Of a DNA stretch of 64,000 bases, positions 27,652 to 36,411 are shown in pieces (position 1 is the first letter of the stretch; each line of letters opens with the position of its first letter). The notes beneath the pieces are model-generated. The model saw nothing but the letters and a program-made list of their open reading frames with translations. It did not search any database and had not been told where the DNA came from. Origin of the DNA: Pseudomonas japonica (GTDB lineage Bacteria > Pseudomonadota > Gammaproteobacteria > Pseudomonadales > Pseudomonadaceae); the NCBI RefSeq assembly GCF_013522925.1, contig NZ_JAAMQU010000001.1, forward strand, positions 372,001 to 436,000. Direction: 5' to 3'. The position numbers and the translations under genes are program-made.

Positions 27652-27675
27652 CCGCGCCCCGGCTCCGGGGTGCGG
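27652..27675. terminator. GC-rich hairpin between convergent genes
   Basis: An 11-nt arm (CCGCGCCCCGG) pairs with CCGGGGTGCGG across a 2-nt loop with one G-T pair. It is placed between the mutarotase and DUF3299 stops. There is no clear T-run; it is a plausible bidirectional terminator. Confidence 0.5.
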
Positions 27676-27677
27676 AT

Positions 27678-28211
27678 CTACAGATCGTTGTCTTCTACTA
27701 CCCGCACCTTGCTGGCGTCCATCGCGTAGGCGGCGTCGGCGAGGTCGTTGCTCACCTGTTCAATCTTGAGCGTACCGATCGCCCACAACGGGGTGTAGAT
27801 GTCGCTCAACTTCAAACCCTTGGGGTAGCGGATAAGAATCAACTGATTGGGCGGTGGCGGCGGTACGTGGATACACGCACCCGGGTAGGGCACCAGAAAG
27901 AACAGCGTGCTGCGGCCCTTGGCATCGGTTTCCAAGGGAACCGGATAACCACCGATTCGAATGGTCTTGCCATCCATTGCCGGCACGGTCTTGGTGGAAT
28001 ACATCACCGCGGGCAGCCCCTTGGGGTTCTTCAGCCCACCTTTGCCGGTGAAGGAGCCGGAAGCTTCCGGGGTGTTGTGGTCGATTTCCGGCATGTCCTC
28101 CAGGGCTTTCTGGTCGGACTTCGGCATCAGGGCCAACCAGTCCGTTTCCGGTGGCTCTCCCCAGGCCAGGGTGCAGAACGACAACAAGCAGGCAAGCAGT
28201 ACAACGCGCAT
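27678..28211 (-). CDS. DUF3299 periplasmic protein
   Basis: The 177-residue product has a signal peptide (about 1-20, ending AWG) and the DUF3299 domain. The signature is GYPVPLETDAKGRSTLFFLV followed by PYPGACIHVPPPPPNQLIL; a similar 'GxCxHxPPPPPN' motif recurs in the family and carries a conserved Cys and His. The role is unknown; some relatives occur near ABC transport and lipoprotein genes. The start at 28211 uses an ATG with GGAGACTC upstream. Confidence 0.85.
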   Translation of the reverse strand: MRVVLLACLLSFCTLAWGEPPETDWLALMPKSDQKALEDMPEIDHNTPEASGSFTGKGGLKNPKGLPAVMYSTKTVPAMDGKTIRIGGYPVPLETDAKGRSTLFFLVPYPGACIHVPPPPPNQLILIRYPKGLKLSDIYTPLWAIGTLKIEQVSNDLADAAYAMDASKVRVVEDNDL

Positions 28212-28227
28212 CAACGATGAGTCTCCA

Positions 28228-28257
28228 GAAACGGGGGCGAATTTCAGCCCCCGTTTC
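28228..28257 (-). terminator. Terminator-like hairpin between GlsB-like and DUF3299 genes
   Basis: A perfect 11-bp stem (GAAACGGGGGC / GCCCCCGTTTC) with an 8-nt loop lies just downstream of the GlsB-like gene on the minus strand. It also lies in the leader of the DUF3299 gene. It lacks a T-run beyond the stem. Confidence 0.6.
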
Positions 28258-28264
28258 CGAGGGA

Positions 28265-28510
28265 TCAATCCTTTTTGATCATGCCGTAGATCACCAGCAG
28301 AATGATCGCGCCAACCAGTGCGCCGAGGAAACCTGCCCCTTCGCCTGCCTGATAGATGCCCAGTGCCTGCCCGCCGTAGGTGGCAGCCAACGAACCGCCA
28401 ATGCCGAGCAGGATGGTCATGATCCAGCCCATGCTGTCATTGCCGGGTTTCAGAAAGCGCGCCAGCAAGCCAACGATCAAGCCGATTACGATGGTTCCGA
28501 TAATGCCCAT
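28265..28510 (-). CDS. GlsB/YeaQ/YmgE-family small membrane protein
   Basis: The 81-residue product is a small inner-membrane protein of the transglycosylase-associated (YeaQ/GlsB) family. It has three hydrophobic helices and glycine-rich motifs: IIGTIVIGLIVGLLARF, WIMTILLGIGGSLAATYGG and GAGFLGALVGAIILLVIYG. Such proteins are often stress induced, but their function is unknown. The start is the ATG at 28510 with GAGGG upstream. Confidence 0.9.
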   Translation of the reverse strand: MGIIGTIVIGLIVGLLARFLKPGNDSMGWIMTILLGIGGSLAATYGGQALGIYQAGEGAGFLGALVGAIILLVIYGMIKKD

Positions 28511-28644
28511 TAAGTATCCCTCTCGGTAACAGGGCCGGCTGTGTGGCAACCGGCGTCTTGCAATGAGAGGGCGAGGCGCCACGGAGGTTCCGCTTCGGTA
28601 TGCGCTTCGGACCCGCTACGGCACCGGTACGGCCCCCACTACAG

Positions 28645-29727
28645 TCAATCGGCGACAAGGGCCTGCACGTTGGCGATGCCTTGACGCAGAGCAGCGGCAT
28701 CAGCGCAGCGAACAGTCGCGTGCCCTACCTTGCGCCCAGGCTTGAACGCCTTGCCATAGTGATGCAGATGGCAACCGTCGATGGCAATCACCTGTTCCAC
28801 GGGCGGCACTTCGCCGATGAAATTGAGCATCGCGCTTTCACCAACCTTGGCGGTAGACCCCAATGGCAAGCCGGCAATCGCCCGCAGGTGATTCTCGAAC
28901 TGGCTGCATTCCGCGCCTTCGATGGTCCAATGGCCGGAGTTGTGCACCCGAGGCGCAATCTCGTTGGCCTTCAGCCCGCCATCCACTTCGAAGAACTCGA
29001 AGGCAAGCACACCCACGTAATCGAGCTTTTCCAGCACGCGCCCGACGTAGTCTTCGGCCAGTGCCTGCAACGGGTGGCTGCTGCTGGCAATCGAAAGTTT
29101 CAGGATGCCCGCTTCGTGGGTGTTGTGGGCCAGAGGGTAGAAGCGCGTTTCACCGTCCCGGGCGCGCACCGCTACCAGCGATACTTCCCCGCTAAAAGGC
29201 ACAAAACCTTCAAGCAGGCAGGGCACGCTACCAAGCTCGGCAAACGTGCCCGCCACATCGGCGGCGCTGCGCAGCACCTTCTGGCCCTTGCCGTCATAGC
29301 CCAGGGTGCGGGTTTTCAATACCGCAGGCAGGCCGATGCTGGCGACTGCCGCGTCCAGGTCCGCCTGGGATTGAATATCGGCGAAATCGGGCGTGGGTAT
29401 ACCCAGCTCCCGGAACAGGCTTTTTTCGAACCAGCGGTCGCGGGCAATGCGCAGGGCTTGAGCACTGGGATACACCGGAACGAAGCCCGAAAGGAAATCG
29501 ACGGTTTCTGCCGGAACGCTTTCGAACTCGAAAGTGACCAGATCTACCGCCTCGGCCAACTGGCGCAGGTGCTGCTCGCTGGAATACCCCGCAAGCACAT
29601 GCTCGCCCAGCTCGGCGGCACAGGCGTCAGGCGCCGGATCGAGAAAGCTGAAGCGCATGCCCAGCGGCGCCCCCGCCAAGGCAAGCATCCGGCCCAGCTG
29701 GCCGCCACCGATAACACCGATTTTCAT
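28645..29727 (-). CDS. purK: N5-carboxyaminoimidazole ribonucleotide synthase PurK
   Basis: PurK uses ATP and bicarbonate to carboxylate AIR to N5-CAIR in purine synthesis. The 360-residue product is a full-length ATP-grasp enzyme: IGVIGGGQLGRMLALAGAPL at the start, TRTLGYDGKGQKVL in the ATP-binding loop, and KANEIAPRVHNSGHWTIEGA in the active site. It begins 2 bp after the purE stop, giving a tight purEK operon. Confidence 0.97.
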   Translation of the reverse strand: MKIGVIGGGQLGRMLALAGAPLGMRFSFLDPAPDACAAELGEHVLAGYSSEQHLRQLAEAVDLVTFEFESVPAETVDFLSGFVPVYPSAQALRIARDRWFEKSLFRELGIPTPDFADIQSQADLDAAVASIGLPAVLKTRTLGYDGKGQKVLRSAADVAGTFAELGSVPCLLEGFVPFSGEVSLVAVRARDGETRFYPLAHNTHEAGILKLSIASSSHPLQALAEDYVGRVLEKLDYVGVLAFEFFEVDGGLKANEIAPRVHNSGHWTIEGAECSQFENHLRAIAGLPLGSTAKVGESAMLNFIGEVPPVEQVIAIDGCHLHHYGKAFKPGRKVGHATVRCADAAALRQGIANVQALVAD

Positions 29728-29729
29728 GG

Positions 29730-30221
29730 TCAGGCCTCGCGCGGGTCCGGGTTGTCCAGCACAGTCGTGGTTTGCTCGGTGCGGAAGCGCACCAGCGCAT
29801 CGTGAAATTGCGGGTATTTGCCACCCAGGATGCTAGCAGCCAGCAACGCGGCGTTGATCGCCCCGGCCTTGCCGATGGCCAACGTTGCCACTGGAACGCC
29901 AGCGGGCATTTGCACGATGGACAGCAGTGAATCCACGCCCGAAAGCATCGACGACTGAACCGGCACGCCCAGCACCGGGAGGTGGGTTTTGGCTGCACAC
30001 ATGCCTGGCAGATGAGCAGCACCGCCAGCACCGGCGATGATCACTTCCAGGCCTCGCCCTTCGGCTTCGTCCGCGTACTGGAACAGCAGGTCGGGCGTGC
30101 GGTGAGCGGAAACCACCTTCACCTCGTAGGGGATACCGAGCTTTTCCAGCATGTCGGCGGTGTGGCTAAGGGTGGACCAATCGGACTTCGAGCCCATGAT
30201 CACGCCAACCAGTGCACTCAT
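29730..30221 (-). CDS. purE: N5-carboxyaminoimidazole ribonucleotide mutase PurE
   Basis: PurE moves the carboxyl group of N5-CAIR to give CAIR, the step after PurK. The 163-residue product is class I Pur[41 protein letters not shown] and [21 protein letters not shown] are signature stretches. AGAGG precedes the ATG. A terminator-like hairpin lies about 45 bp upstream of the start on the same strand. Confidence 0.98.
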   Translation of the reverse strand: MSALVGVIMGSKSDWSTLSHTADMLEKLGIPYEVKVVSAHRTPDLLFQYADEAEGRGLEVIIAGAGGAAHLPGMCAAKTHLPVLGVPVQSSMLSGVDSLLSIVQMPAGVPVATLAIGKAGAINAALLAASILGGKYPQFHDALVRFRTEQTTTVLDNPDPREA

Positions 30222-30528
30222 CGTCGAGCCTCTTCATTTCGGGCGCCTGTGGCGCGACAGAAAACAACAAGCCACGCGGCAAAGCGGCGTGGCTTGACTT
30301 GGGTCGAAAGCCGGATCACCCACCGGCCAGAGGCCGCGCAGTATACCTCAACAGTCGGCGAAAGGGCGCAATTGTGACCGCCCCTGTGCCGACGGCCCGA
30401 TGCATGTTTCGCACTGTGAGGAAGGAACATCCCCCACGTAATGGTCGCTGCTACAGCCTCCCGCTACCTTCGCCCACTTTGGTCAGATGGGCCCGGGCAT
30501 AGACGCCCTTTGTCGAAGGAAGGATCCC
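30222..30528. other. Intergenic region upstream of purE
   Basis: This 307-bp stretch holds no convincing gene. It contains the purE leader with a hairpin (30268-30296) and a possible minus-strand -10 element TATACT near 30342-30347. The right part precedes the frameshifted metzincin gene; GAAGGA at 30516-30521 may be that gene's ribosome site. Confidence 0.6.
30257..30296 (-). terminator. Terminator-like hairpin in the purE leader
   Basis: On the minus strand a 10-bp stem (CAAGCCACGC / GCGTGGCTTG) with a short paired loop is followed by the T-rich TTGTTTTCTG. It has the form of an intrinsic terminator but sits upstream of purE, so it could act as an attenuator of purEK or end transcripts from farther right. 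Confidence 0.6.
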
Positions 30529-31184
30529 ATGCAAAAAACCATTTACGCTGTACGCTGCCAGCACCCTTGGCGCCCTCGCGGGCCTTGTGCTCTATAACCC
30601 CGCCGCTTTTGCCCAAGCTCTGCCGATCCGTCTGAATGTGGCTGTGCACGATGATGTACCTGCCTCGCAGCGAGGATCTGGAGGCCAGGTACCTCAAGCC
30701 ATGGGTAAAGGAAATGGAAAGGTTTTGCGGCCGTAAAGTCGAGCTGCGCCTCAACGAAAACGTCGCGGGTATTTCGAACGCGGATTACCGTGTGGCGGAT
30801 CGAAAACCACTCTGGGATCTGCTACTTCACCATAATGCTCAGGTTTGGGGGCAAGACAACAGCGACTGGAACTACCGGCTGGACAAGACCCTGCTACTGG
30901 TTCCAGGAAGCATTCCGGCGCAGGGTCCGGAACAAAGCGAAGTGCTCGGCGAGGGCCTGATACGCAATAGCGCGGGTTGGGCCTCACTGAAAACCTTCGC
31001 TGCCGCCGGTCACGAGCTAGGCCACATGTTCGGGGCCACCCACGAAGGCGCCGAAGTGTTGTTCAACGGATGGTTCTGCGAAACCTATACCCACCCGTAC
31101 AGGCAAGCACTGCGCTCGAACTGCTATCGCTACAGTGACCGTAATCGAGAGGCCATCAATGCCTATCTGTCCGTAGCACCTTGA
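30529..31184 (+). pseudogene. Secreted metzincin-type metalloprotease, disrupted by two frameshifts
   Basis: Three frames are needed to read one protein. An ATG at 30529 starts M-Q-K. An A6 run at 30533-30538 appears one base too long, because dropping one A joins it to a signal peptide in the next frame (LYAASTLGALAGLVLYNPAA, ending FAQA). Around 30670-30685 the frame shifts again into the long frame beginning EDLEARYLKPWVKEMERFCG, which stays open to 31184. That part has the extended zinc motif HELGHMFGATHE (HExxHxxGxxH) of metzincin proteases, plus C-terminal cysteines. It may be a real pseudogene or a result of sequencing errors. The intact form would be a secreted zinc protease of about 215 residues. 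Confidence 0.75.
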
Positions 31185-31187
31185 GGC

Positions 31188-32093
31188 TTAGCCCCGCTGG
31201 CCCGGCGCTTCAAGCTTGCGCCATAGCAACCGCACACTGGCCTTGCGCACAAGTGAGCAACGATAGAGCCTGATCTCAAGTGGAATGTGCCAGGGCGGCG
31301 CCCCGCACACCACCAACTCGCCGCGGTTGAGCTCTGCAGTTACGCTCAACCGCGGGACCCACGCCACCCCCAGCCCCTGCAGCGCCATGGCTTTGAGGCT
31401 ATCCGCCATGGCGGTTTCGTATACCGTGGTGTAACGCAAGCCACGCTGTCGCAGCAACGCATTCACTGACCGCCCGAGGAAAGCGCCAGCCCCATAGGCA
31501 AGCAAAGGAACGCTGGCGCCGCTGTCCAGGTTGTACAGCGCGCTGCCGTCGGCCGCCGCTGAACACACTGGCAGCATTTCCGTAGCGCCCAGGTGCAGCG
31601 AGGGGAAGATCTCCGGGTCCATCTGCAACGTCGCTTCAGGGTCATAGAACGCTAGCATGATGTCGCAACCGCCTTCGCGCAGCGCATGGATAGCATCGCC
31701 CACGTTGGTTGCCACCAGCCGTGTAGCCATCGGCAGGCCTTCGTTACGCAGCCGCGCGATCCAGCCTGGAAAGAAGCCCAGCGCGAGCGAGTGGGCTGCG
31801 GCTACCTGCACAACTTCGCCCGGGCCGCCCTCCAGATGGTGAAGGTGACGCAATACCTCGGCCACCTGGTCAACCACATTGCGCGCGGTCACCAGAAACA
31901 GCTGGCCGGCCTCTGTCAACTCGATAGGGGTTTTGGCGCGGTTAACCAGGGTAAGGCCCAACGCTGCTTCGAGGCTACGAATGCGCCGGCTGAATGCCGG
32001 CTGGGTGACGAACCGCCGCTCCGCCGCTTGCGAAAAGCTACGGGTAGCGGCCAGGGCGCTGAGGTCTTCAAGCCATTTGGTTTCAAGGTTCAT
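31188..32093 (-). CDS. LysR-family transcriptional regulator (divergent from aspA)
   Basis: The 301-residue product is a LysR-type regulator, with N-terminal winged helix (NLETKWLEDLSALAATRSFS, then QAAERRFVTQPAFSRRIR) and a C-terminal periplasmic-binding-like effector domain. The ATG at 32093 is chosen because GGAAGG precedes it. It is transcribed away from aspA, the usual layout for a LysR regulator controlling its neighbour, so it may regulate the aspartate/asparagine gene set. The effector is unknown. Confidence 0.9.
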   Translation of the reverse strand: MNLETKWLEDLSALAATRSFSQAAERRFVTQPAFSRRIRSLEAALGLTLVNRAKTPIELTEAGQLFLVTARNVVDQVAEVLRHLHHLEGGPGEVVQVAAAHSLALGFFPGWIARLRNEGLPMATRLVATNVGDAIHALREGGCDIMLAFYDPEATLQMDPEIFPSLHLGATEMLPVCSAAADGSALYNLDSGASVPLLAYGAGAFLGRSVNALLRQRGLRYTTVYETAMADSLKAMALQGLGVAWVPRLSVTAELNRGELVVCGAPPWHIPLEIRLYRCSLVRKASVRLLWRKLEAPGQRG

Positions 32094-32269
32094 CAAAGAG
32101 CCTTCCGTTCAGCAAGGGGACACGCTCGGGAGCGACCATTCGTCACACCCATCGTTATGCCGTTTGTGCATGGGGCAGCGCGCAACAGCATTGGCGGCAT
32201 TATCGCCTCAAAGCGCAGTATTAGCAGCATTCCGGTGCTTACCGGGTTCACTCAGAGCTAACCGCTATC

Positions 32270-33694
32270 ATGTCCTCCGCTGCATCTTCGCGCATCGAAA
32301 AAGACCTCCTCGGCACCCTCGAAGTCCCCGCTGATGCTTATTTCGGCATCCAGACCCTGCGCGCCGTCAACAACTTCCGGCTTTCCGGCGTGCCACTGTC
32401 GCACTACCCCAAGCTTGTCGTTGCGCTGGCGATGGTCAAGCAGGCTGCCGCCGACGCCAACCGTGAACTTGGCCACCTCAGCAACAGCAAGCATGCGGCG
32501 ATCAGCGAAGCCTGTGCGCGGATTATCCGCGGCGATTTCCACGACCAGTTCGTGGTAGACATGATCCAGGGCGGCGCCGGCACCTCTACCAACATGAATG
32601 CCAACGAGGTGATCGCCAACATTGGCCTGGAGGCCATGGGCAAGCAGAAGGGTGAATACCAGTACCTGCACCCCAACAACGACGTGAACATGGCGCAGTC
32701 GACCAACGACGCCTACCCCACGGCCATCCGCCTGGGCCTGCTGCTAGGCCACGACGCCCTGCTTGCCAGCCTCGATAGCCTGATCCAGGCCTTCGCCGCA
32801 AAAGGCGCGGAGTTCGCTCATGTGCTGAAGATGGGCCGTACGCAGTTGCAGGACGCTGTGCCCATGACCCTGGGCCAGGAGTTCAAAGCGTTCGCCACCA
32901 CCTTGGGCGAAGACCTGCAACGCCTGCGCAGCCTCGCGCCGGAACTGCTCACCGAAGTGAACCTGGGCGGTACCGCCATCGGCACCGGGATCAACGCCGA
33001 CCCGCGCTATCAGCACCTCGCGGTGGCTCGCCTGGCAACCATCAGCGGCCAGCCATTGGTACCTGCGGCCGACCTGATCGAAGCCACCTCCGACATGGGC
33101 GCGTTCGTGCTGTTCTCGGGCATGCTCAAGCGCACCGCGGTCAAGCTGTCGAAGATCTGTAACGACCTGCGCCTGCTGTCCAGCGGCCCACGCACCGGCA
33201 TCAACGAAATCAACCTCCCGGCCCGTCAGCCCGGCAGCTCCATCATGCCCGGCAAGGTCAACCCGGTTATCCCCGAAGCCGTGAACATGGTGGCCTTCGA
33301 GATCATGGGCAACGACCTGGCCCTGACCATCGCCGCGGAAGGCGGCCAGTTGCAGCTCAACGTGATGGAGCCGCTGATCGCCTACAAGATCTTCGACTCG
33401 ATCCGCACCCTGCAGCGCGCCATGGACATGCTGCGCGAGCACTGCGTCGTGGGCATCACGGCCAACGAACAGCGCTGCCGTGAACTGGTGGAGCACTCGA
33501 TTGGGCTGGTAACGGCACTCAACCCTTACATCGGTTATGAAAACGCCACGCGTATCGCCCGCATTGCGCTGGAAACCGGCCGCGGTGTACTGGAACTGGT
33601 TCGCGAGGAAGCCTTGCTCGACGACGCCATGCTCGCCGACATCCTGCGCCCGGAAAACATGATCGCGCCGCGGCTGGTGCCGCTGAAAGCCTGA
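32270..33694 (+). CDS. aspA: Aspartate ammonia-lyase
   Basis: Aspartase reversibly deaminates aspartate to fumarate and ammonia. The 474-residue product belongs to the aspartase/fumarase superfamily: RIEKDLLGTLEVPADAYFG at the start, NDVNMAQSTNDAYPTAIRLG, the TxLQDA-type KMGRTQLQDAVPMTLGQEF, and the signature loop GSSIMPGKVNPVIPE with the catalytic serine. Aspartase is preferred over fumarase because of the asparaginase and amino-acid symporter genes that follow. A strong terminator ends the transcript at 33770, so downstream genes may have their own promoter. Confidence 0.95.
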   Translation: MSSAASSRIEKDLLGTLEVPADAYFGIQTLRAVNNFRLSGVPLSHYPKLVVALAMVKQAAADANRELGHLSNSKHAAISEACARIIRGDFHDQFVVDMIQGGAGTSTNMNANEVIANIGLEAMGKQKGEYQYLHPNNDVNMAQSTNDAYPTAIRLGLLLGHDALLASLDSLIQAFAAKGAEFAHVLKMGRTQLQDAVPMTLGQEFKAFATTLGEDLQRLRSLAPELLTEVNLGGTAIGTGINADPRYQHLAVARLATISGQPLVPAADLIEATSDMGAFVLFSGMLKRTAVKLSKICNDLRLLSSGPRTGINEINLPARQPGSSIMPGKVNPVIPEAVNMVAFEIMGNDLALTIAAEGGQLQLNVMEPLIAYKIFDSIRTLQRAMDMLREHCVVGITANEQRCRELVEHSIGLVTALNPYIGYENATRIARIALETGRGVLELVREEALLDDAMLADILRPENMIAPRLVPLKA

Positions 33695-33744
33695 TTACAC
33701 ACCGCATCACCAGGCTGAGGGACTAGACACCTCTCACCTTTTGC

Positions 33745-33770
33745 GAGCCCCGAAACGGGGCTCTTTTTTT
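33745..33770 (+). terminator. Rho-independent terminator after aspA
   Basis: An 8-bp perfect stem (GAGCCCCG / CGGGGCTC) with an AAA loop is directly followed by seven T residues. Confidence 0.95.
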
Positions 33771-33923
33771 GCCCGTTTTTCAGGCTTTTGCCTATGTTTT
33801 CAATGCCCGAACGTCAGCTTTGCACCAAGGCTGGGCAGACGATCACGCTATTGGCGGGTATAGTGCGCCCCTTTTTCGTCGGTGTGGCGTTTCGCTACCC
33901 GGCTGCCAACACGAGGAAACAAT

Positions 33924-35339
33924 ATGCTCGGGGTCCTTAATGACTTCCTGTCCGGCAAAGTGCTGATCGTGCTGATCGTCGGGCTGGGCGGCTACTTCAC
34001 ACTACGTTCGCGCTTCGTTCAGTTGCGCCATTTTCCCCATATGTTCAGCGTATTCGCTGACAGCCTGCGCAGCAGCTCCAGCCAACTCAGCTCTTTCCAG
34101 GCGCTGATGCTCAGCCTTGCCGGCCGGGTAGGCGCCGGCAACATCGCTGGCGTGGGCGTGGCGGTTACGCTGGGTGGCCCCGGCGCGGTGTTCTGGATGT
34201 GGGTAACGGCGCTGGTGGGCATGGCCAGCAGCTTCTTCGAATGCTCCCTCGCCCAGCTGTACAAGCGTTGCGACGACGAAGGCCAATACCGCGGCGGCCC
34301 GTCCTTTTATATCCAGCATGGGCTGGGCAAGCGCTGGCTGGGCATGGTCATGGCCGCGCTGTTACTGCTCACCTTCGGCTTCGCCTTCAATGGCTTGCAG
34401 TCTCACGCGGTCACCACCTCACTCAACGATGCCTTTGGCTTTGACGTGAAGTACTCCGGGCTGGCGCTGGCCGTGCTGATGGGCCTGGTATTCGTGGGCG
34501 GCATCAAGCGTATCGCCAAGGTCGCGGACCTTTTGGTGCCAGTGAAAACCCTGGCCTACATTGCCGTAACCGTTTACGTGATCGTGCTGCAATTCGATCA
34601 GGTGCCGCTCATGCTCGCGACCATCGTGAAGAGCGCGCTGGGTATCGATCAGGTGTTTGGCGGGCTGGTGGGCAGCGCGATCGTGCTGGGCGTAAAACGC
34701 GGTGTATTCGCCAACGAAGCCGGCCTTGGCAGCGCCCCCAACGTGGCTGCCGTGGCTGAAGTGCGCCACCCGGTTGCGCAGGGTGTAGTGCAGGCCTTCA
34801 GCGTGTTCCTCGACACCTTCGTGATCTGCACCTGCACGGCTTTGCTCATTCTGCTGTCCGGGGTGTACGGCACTGCATTCGACGGCAACGGTATCGTGCT
34901 GGCGCAGGACTCGCTGGCGGCAGTGGTAGGTCCCTGGGGCAAGGTATTCATCAGCGTAGCCCTGGCGTTGTTCGTGTTCACGTCGATGCTTTACAACTAC
35001 TACCTGGGTGAGAACAACCTGCGCTTCCTGGGCGGCGGCAAGAAGATGATCTTCGTTTACCGCGTGATCGTGCTCGCCCTGGTGGTATGGGGCGCAATCG
35101 AAAACCTGGAAACGGTATTCGCCTTTGCCGACCTCACCATGACGCTGTTGGCGTTGGTGAACCTTACTGCCTTGTTCCTGCTGTTCAAGGTTGGCCTGCG
35201 CTTGCTGCGTGACTACGATGCACAACGCGCCGCCGGTATAAAAACGCCGGTGTTCGATGCGCGCCAGTACGCCGACCTTGACCTGGACACACGCGCCTGG
35301 CCCGTGACCAGCCAACCACACGAGACCAACCGGAGCTGA
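33924..35339 (+). CDS. Sodium:alanine/glycine symporter family (AGCS) transporter
   Basis: The 471-residue product is an AGCS-family sodium-coupled amino-acid transporter with about 11 membrane helices. Family motifs are FQALMLSLAGRVGAGNIAGV (sodium site; the usual 'GTVGTGN' reads GRVGAGN), GPGAVFWMWVTALVGMASSF and KRGVFANEAGLGSAPNVAA. The likely substrates are small neutral amino acids or, given its neighbours, asparagine or aspartate; this is inference. ATG 33924 has GAGGA upstream. The asparaginase gene starts 3 bp after its stop. Confidence 0.93.
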   Translation: MLGVLNDFLSGKVLIVLIVGLGGYFTLRSRFVQLRHFPHMFSVFADSLRSSSSQLSSFQALMLSLAGRVGAGNIAGVGVAVTLGGPGAVFWMWVTALVGMASSFFECSLAQLYKRCDDEGQYRGGPSFYIQHGLGKRWLGMVMAALLLLTFGFAFNGLQSHAVTTSLNDAFGFDVKYSGLALAVLMGLVFVGGIKRIAKVADLLVPVKTLAYIAVTVYVIVLQFDQVPLMLATIVKSALGIDQVFGGLVGSAIVLGVKRGVFANEAGLGSAPNVAAVAEVRHPVAQGVVQAFSVFLDTFVICTCTALLILLSGVYGTAFDGNGIVLAQDSLAAVVGPWGKVFISVALALFVFTSMLYNYYLGENNLRFLGGGKKMIFVYRVIVLALVVWGAIENLETVFAFADLTMTLLALVNLTALFLLFKVGLRLLRDYDAQRAAGIKTPVFDARQYADLDLDTRAWPVTSQPHETNRS

Positions 35340-35342
35340 CCC

Positions 35343-36350
35343 ATGAGCCCTGCCCAGCCTGCTTCCCACATTCGCGTGCTCTATACCGGCGGTACCATCG
35401 GTATGCAGGCCACGGCCATCGGCCTGGCGCCTGCGGGCGGCTTCGAGGCACGGATGCAGGCTCGGCTGGACGCGTCCGGGCTGCAGACTGCGGCCTGGTC
35501 GTTCCAGGAAATGCAGCCGCTGATCGACAGCGCCAATATGTCCCCTGCTTACTGGCAACAGCTGCGAGAGGCAATTCGCCAAGCCGTGGACAGCGACGGC
35601 TGCGACGCCGTGCTGGTGCTGCATGGCACCGACACGTTGGCGTACAGCGCAGCGGCCTTGAGCTTTCAGCTGATCGGCTTGCCGGCGCCGGTTGTGTTCA
35701 CAGGCTCGATGCTGCCTGCTGGCGTGGCCGACAGCGACGCCTGGGAAAACCTGGAAGGTGCTCTCGGCCTGTTGACCCAAGGCATGGAGCCTGGGGTATG
35801 GCTGCACTTCCATGGCCAGTCGATGCTCCCGACGCGGTGCGCCAAGGTACGCAGCAGCGGGCGCGACGCGTTCTCGCCGTTGCACCGGGACCACAGCGCA
35901 GCGGTTGCCGGTAAGTTGCCAGCACAACTGCATTATCAACAGCCCAAGGCCTTGGCTCGCGTAGCCGCCTTGCCCCTGGTGCCTGGGTTCGATCCGGCGT
36001 GGATAAGCGCGCTGGTAGCGACCGGCGTGCAGGGCCTGGTGCTGGAATGCTATGGCAGCGGCACCGGCCCAGGCGATGATGCAGCTTTCCTCAGTGCGTT
36101 ACGCGAGGCTCGGGATCAGGGCGTGGTGATGGTGGCGGTCACTCAATGCCAGCAAGGCGGTGTGGTATTCGATGTGTATGAAGCCGGTAGCCGATTGCGC
36201 AACGCCGGCGTTGTCGCCGGTGGCGGGATGACCCGGGAAGCTGCCTTCGGCAAGTTACATGGCCTGCTGGGCATTGGCCTGGAAGCCGACGACGTGGCCT
36301 GCCTGCTTGAAGTGGACCTTTGCGGTGAGCTGACCGGCCTGCGCCGCTGA
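35343..36350 (+). CDS. ansA: Asparaginase (type I-like, cytoplasmic)
   Basis: The enzyme hydrolyses asparagine to aspartate and ammonia. The 335-residue product has both catalytic threonine motifs, IRVLYTGGTIGMQ near the N-terminus and VLVLHGTDTLAYSAAALSF, followed by VVFTGSMLPAGVADSDAWEN. There is no signal peptide, which points to the cytoplasmic enzyme. It is tightly linked to the AGCS transporter, so uptake and hydrolysis of asparagine, followed by AspA deamination, could form one pathway. Confidence 0.93.
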   Translation: MSPAQPASHIRVLYTGGTIGMQATAIGLAPAGGFEARMQARLDASGLQTAAWSFQEMQPLIDSANMSPAYWQQLREAIRQAVDSDGCDAVLVLHGTDTLAYSAAALSFQLIGLPAPVVFTGSMLPAGVADSDAWENLEGALGLLTQGMEPGVWLHFHGQSMLPTRCAKVRSSGRDAFSPLHRDHSAAVAGKLPAQLHYQQPKALARVAALPLVPGFDPAWISALVATGVQGLVLECYGSGTGPGDDAAFLSALREARDQGVVMVAVTQCQQGGVVFDVYEAGSRLRNAGVVAGGGMTREAAFGKLHGLLGIGLEADDVACLLEVDLCGELTGLRR

Positions 36351-36411
36351 AGCAGGGCTCACCCCGCAGGCGCGAAGCTTGCACGCCTCCGGCAACTCTG
36401 GAGGCGCCCAC

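Noticed and set aside
34419..35939. Open frame of about 506 codons antisense to the symporter and asparaginase
   Set aside because: It spans two well-supported genes and has no motif; it is an artefact of GC-rich third positions.
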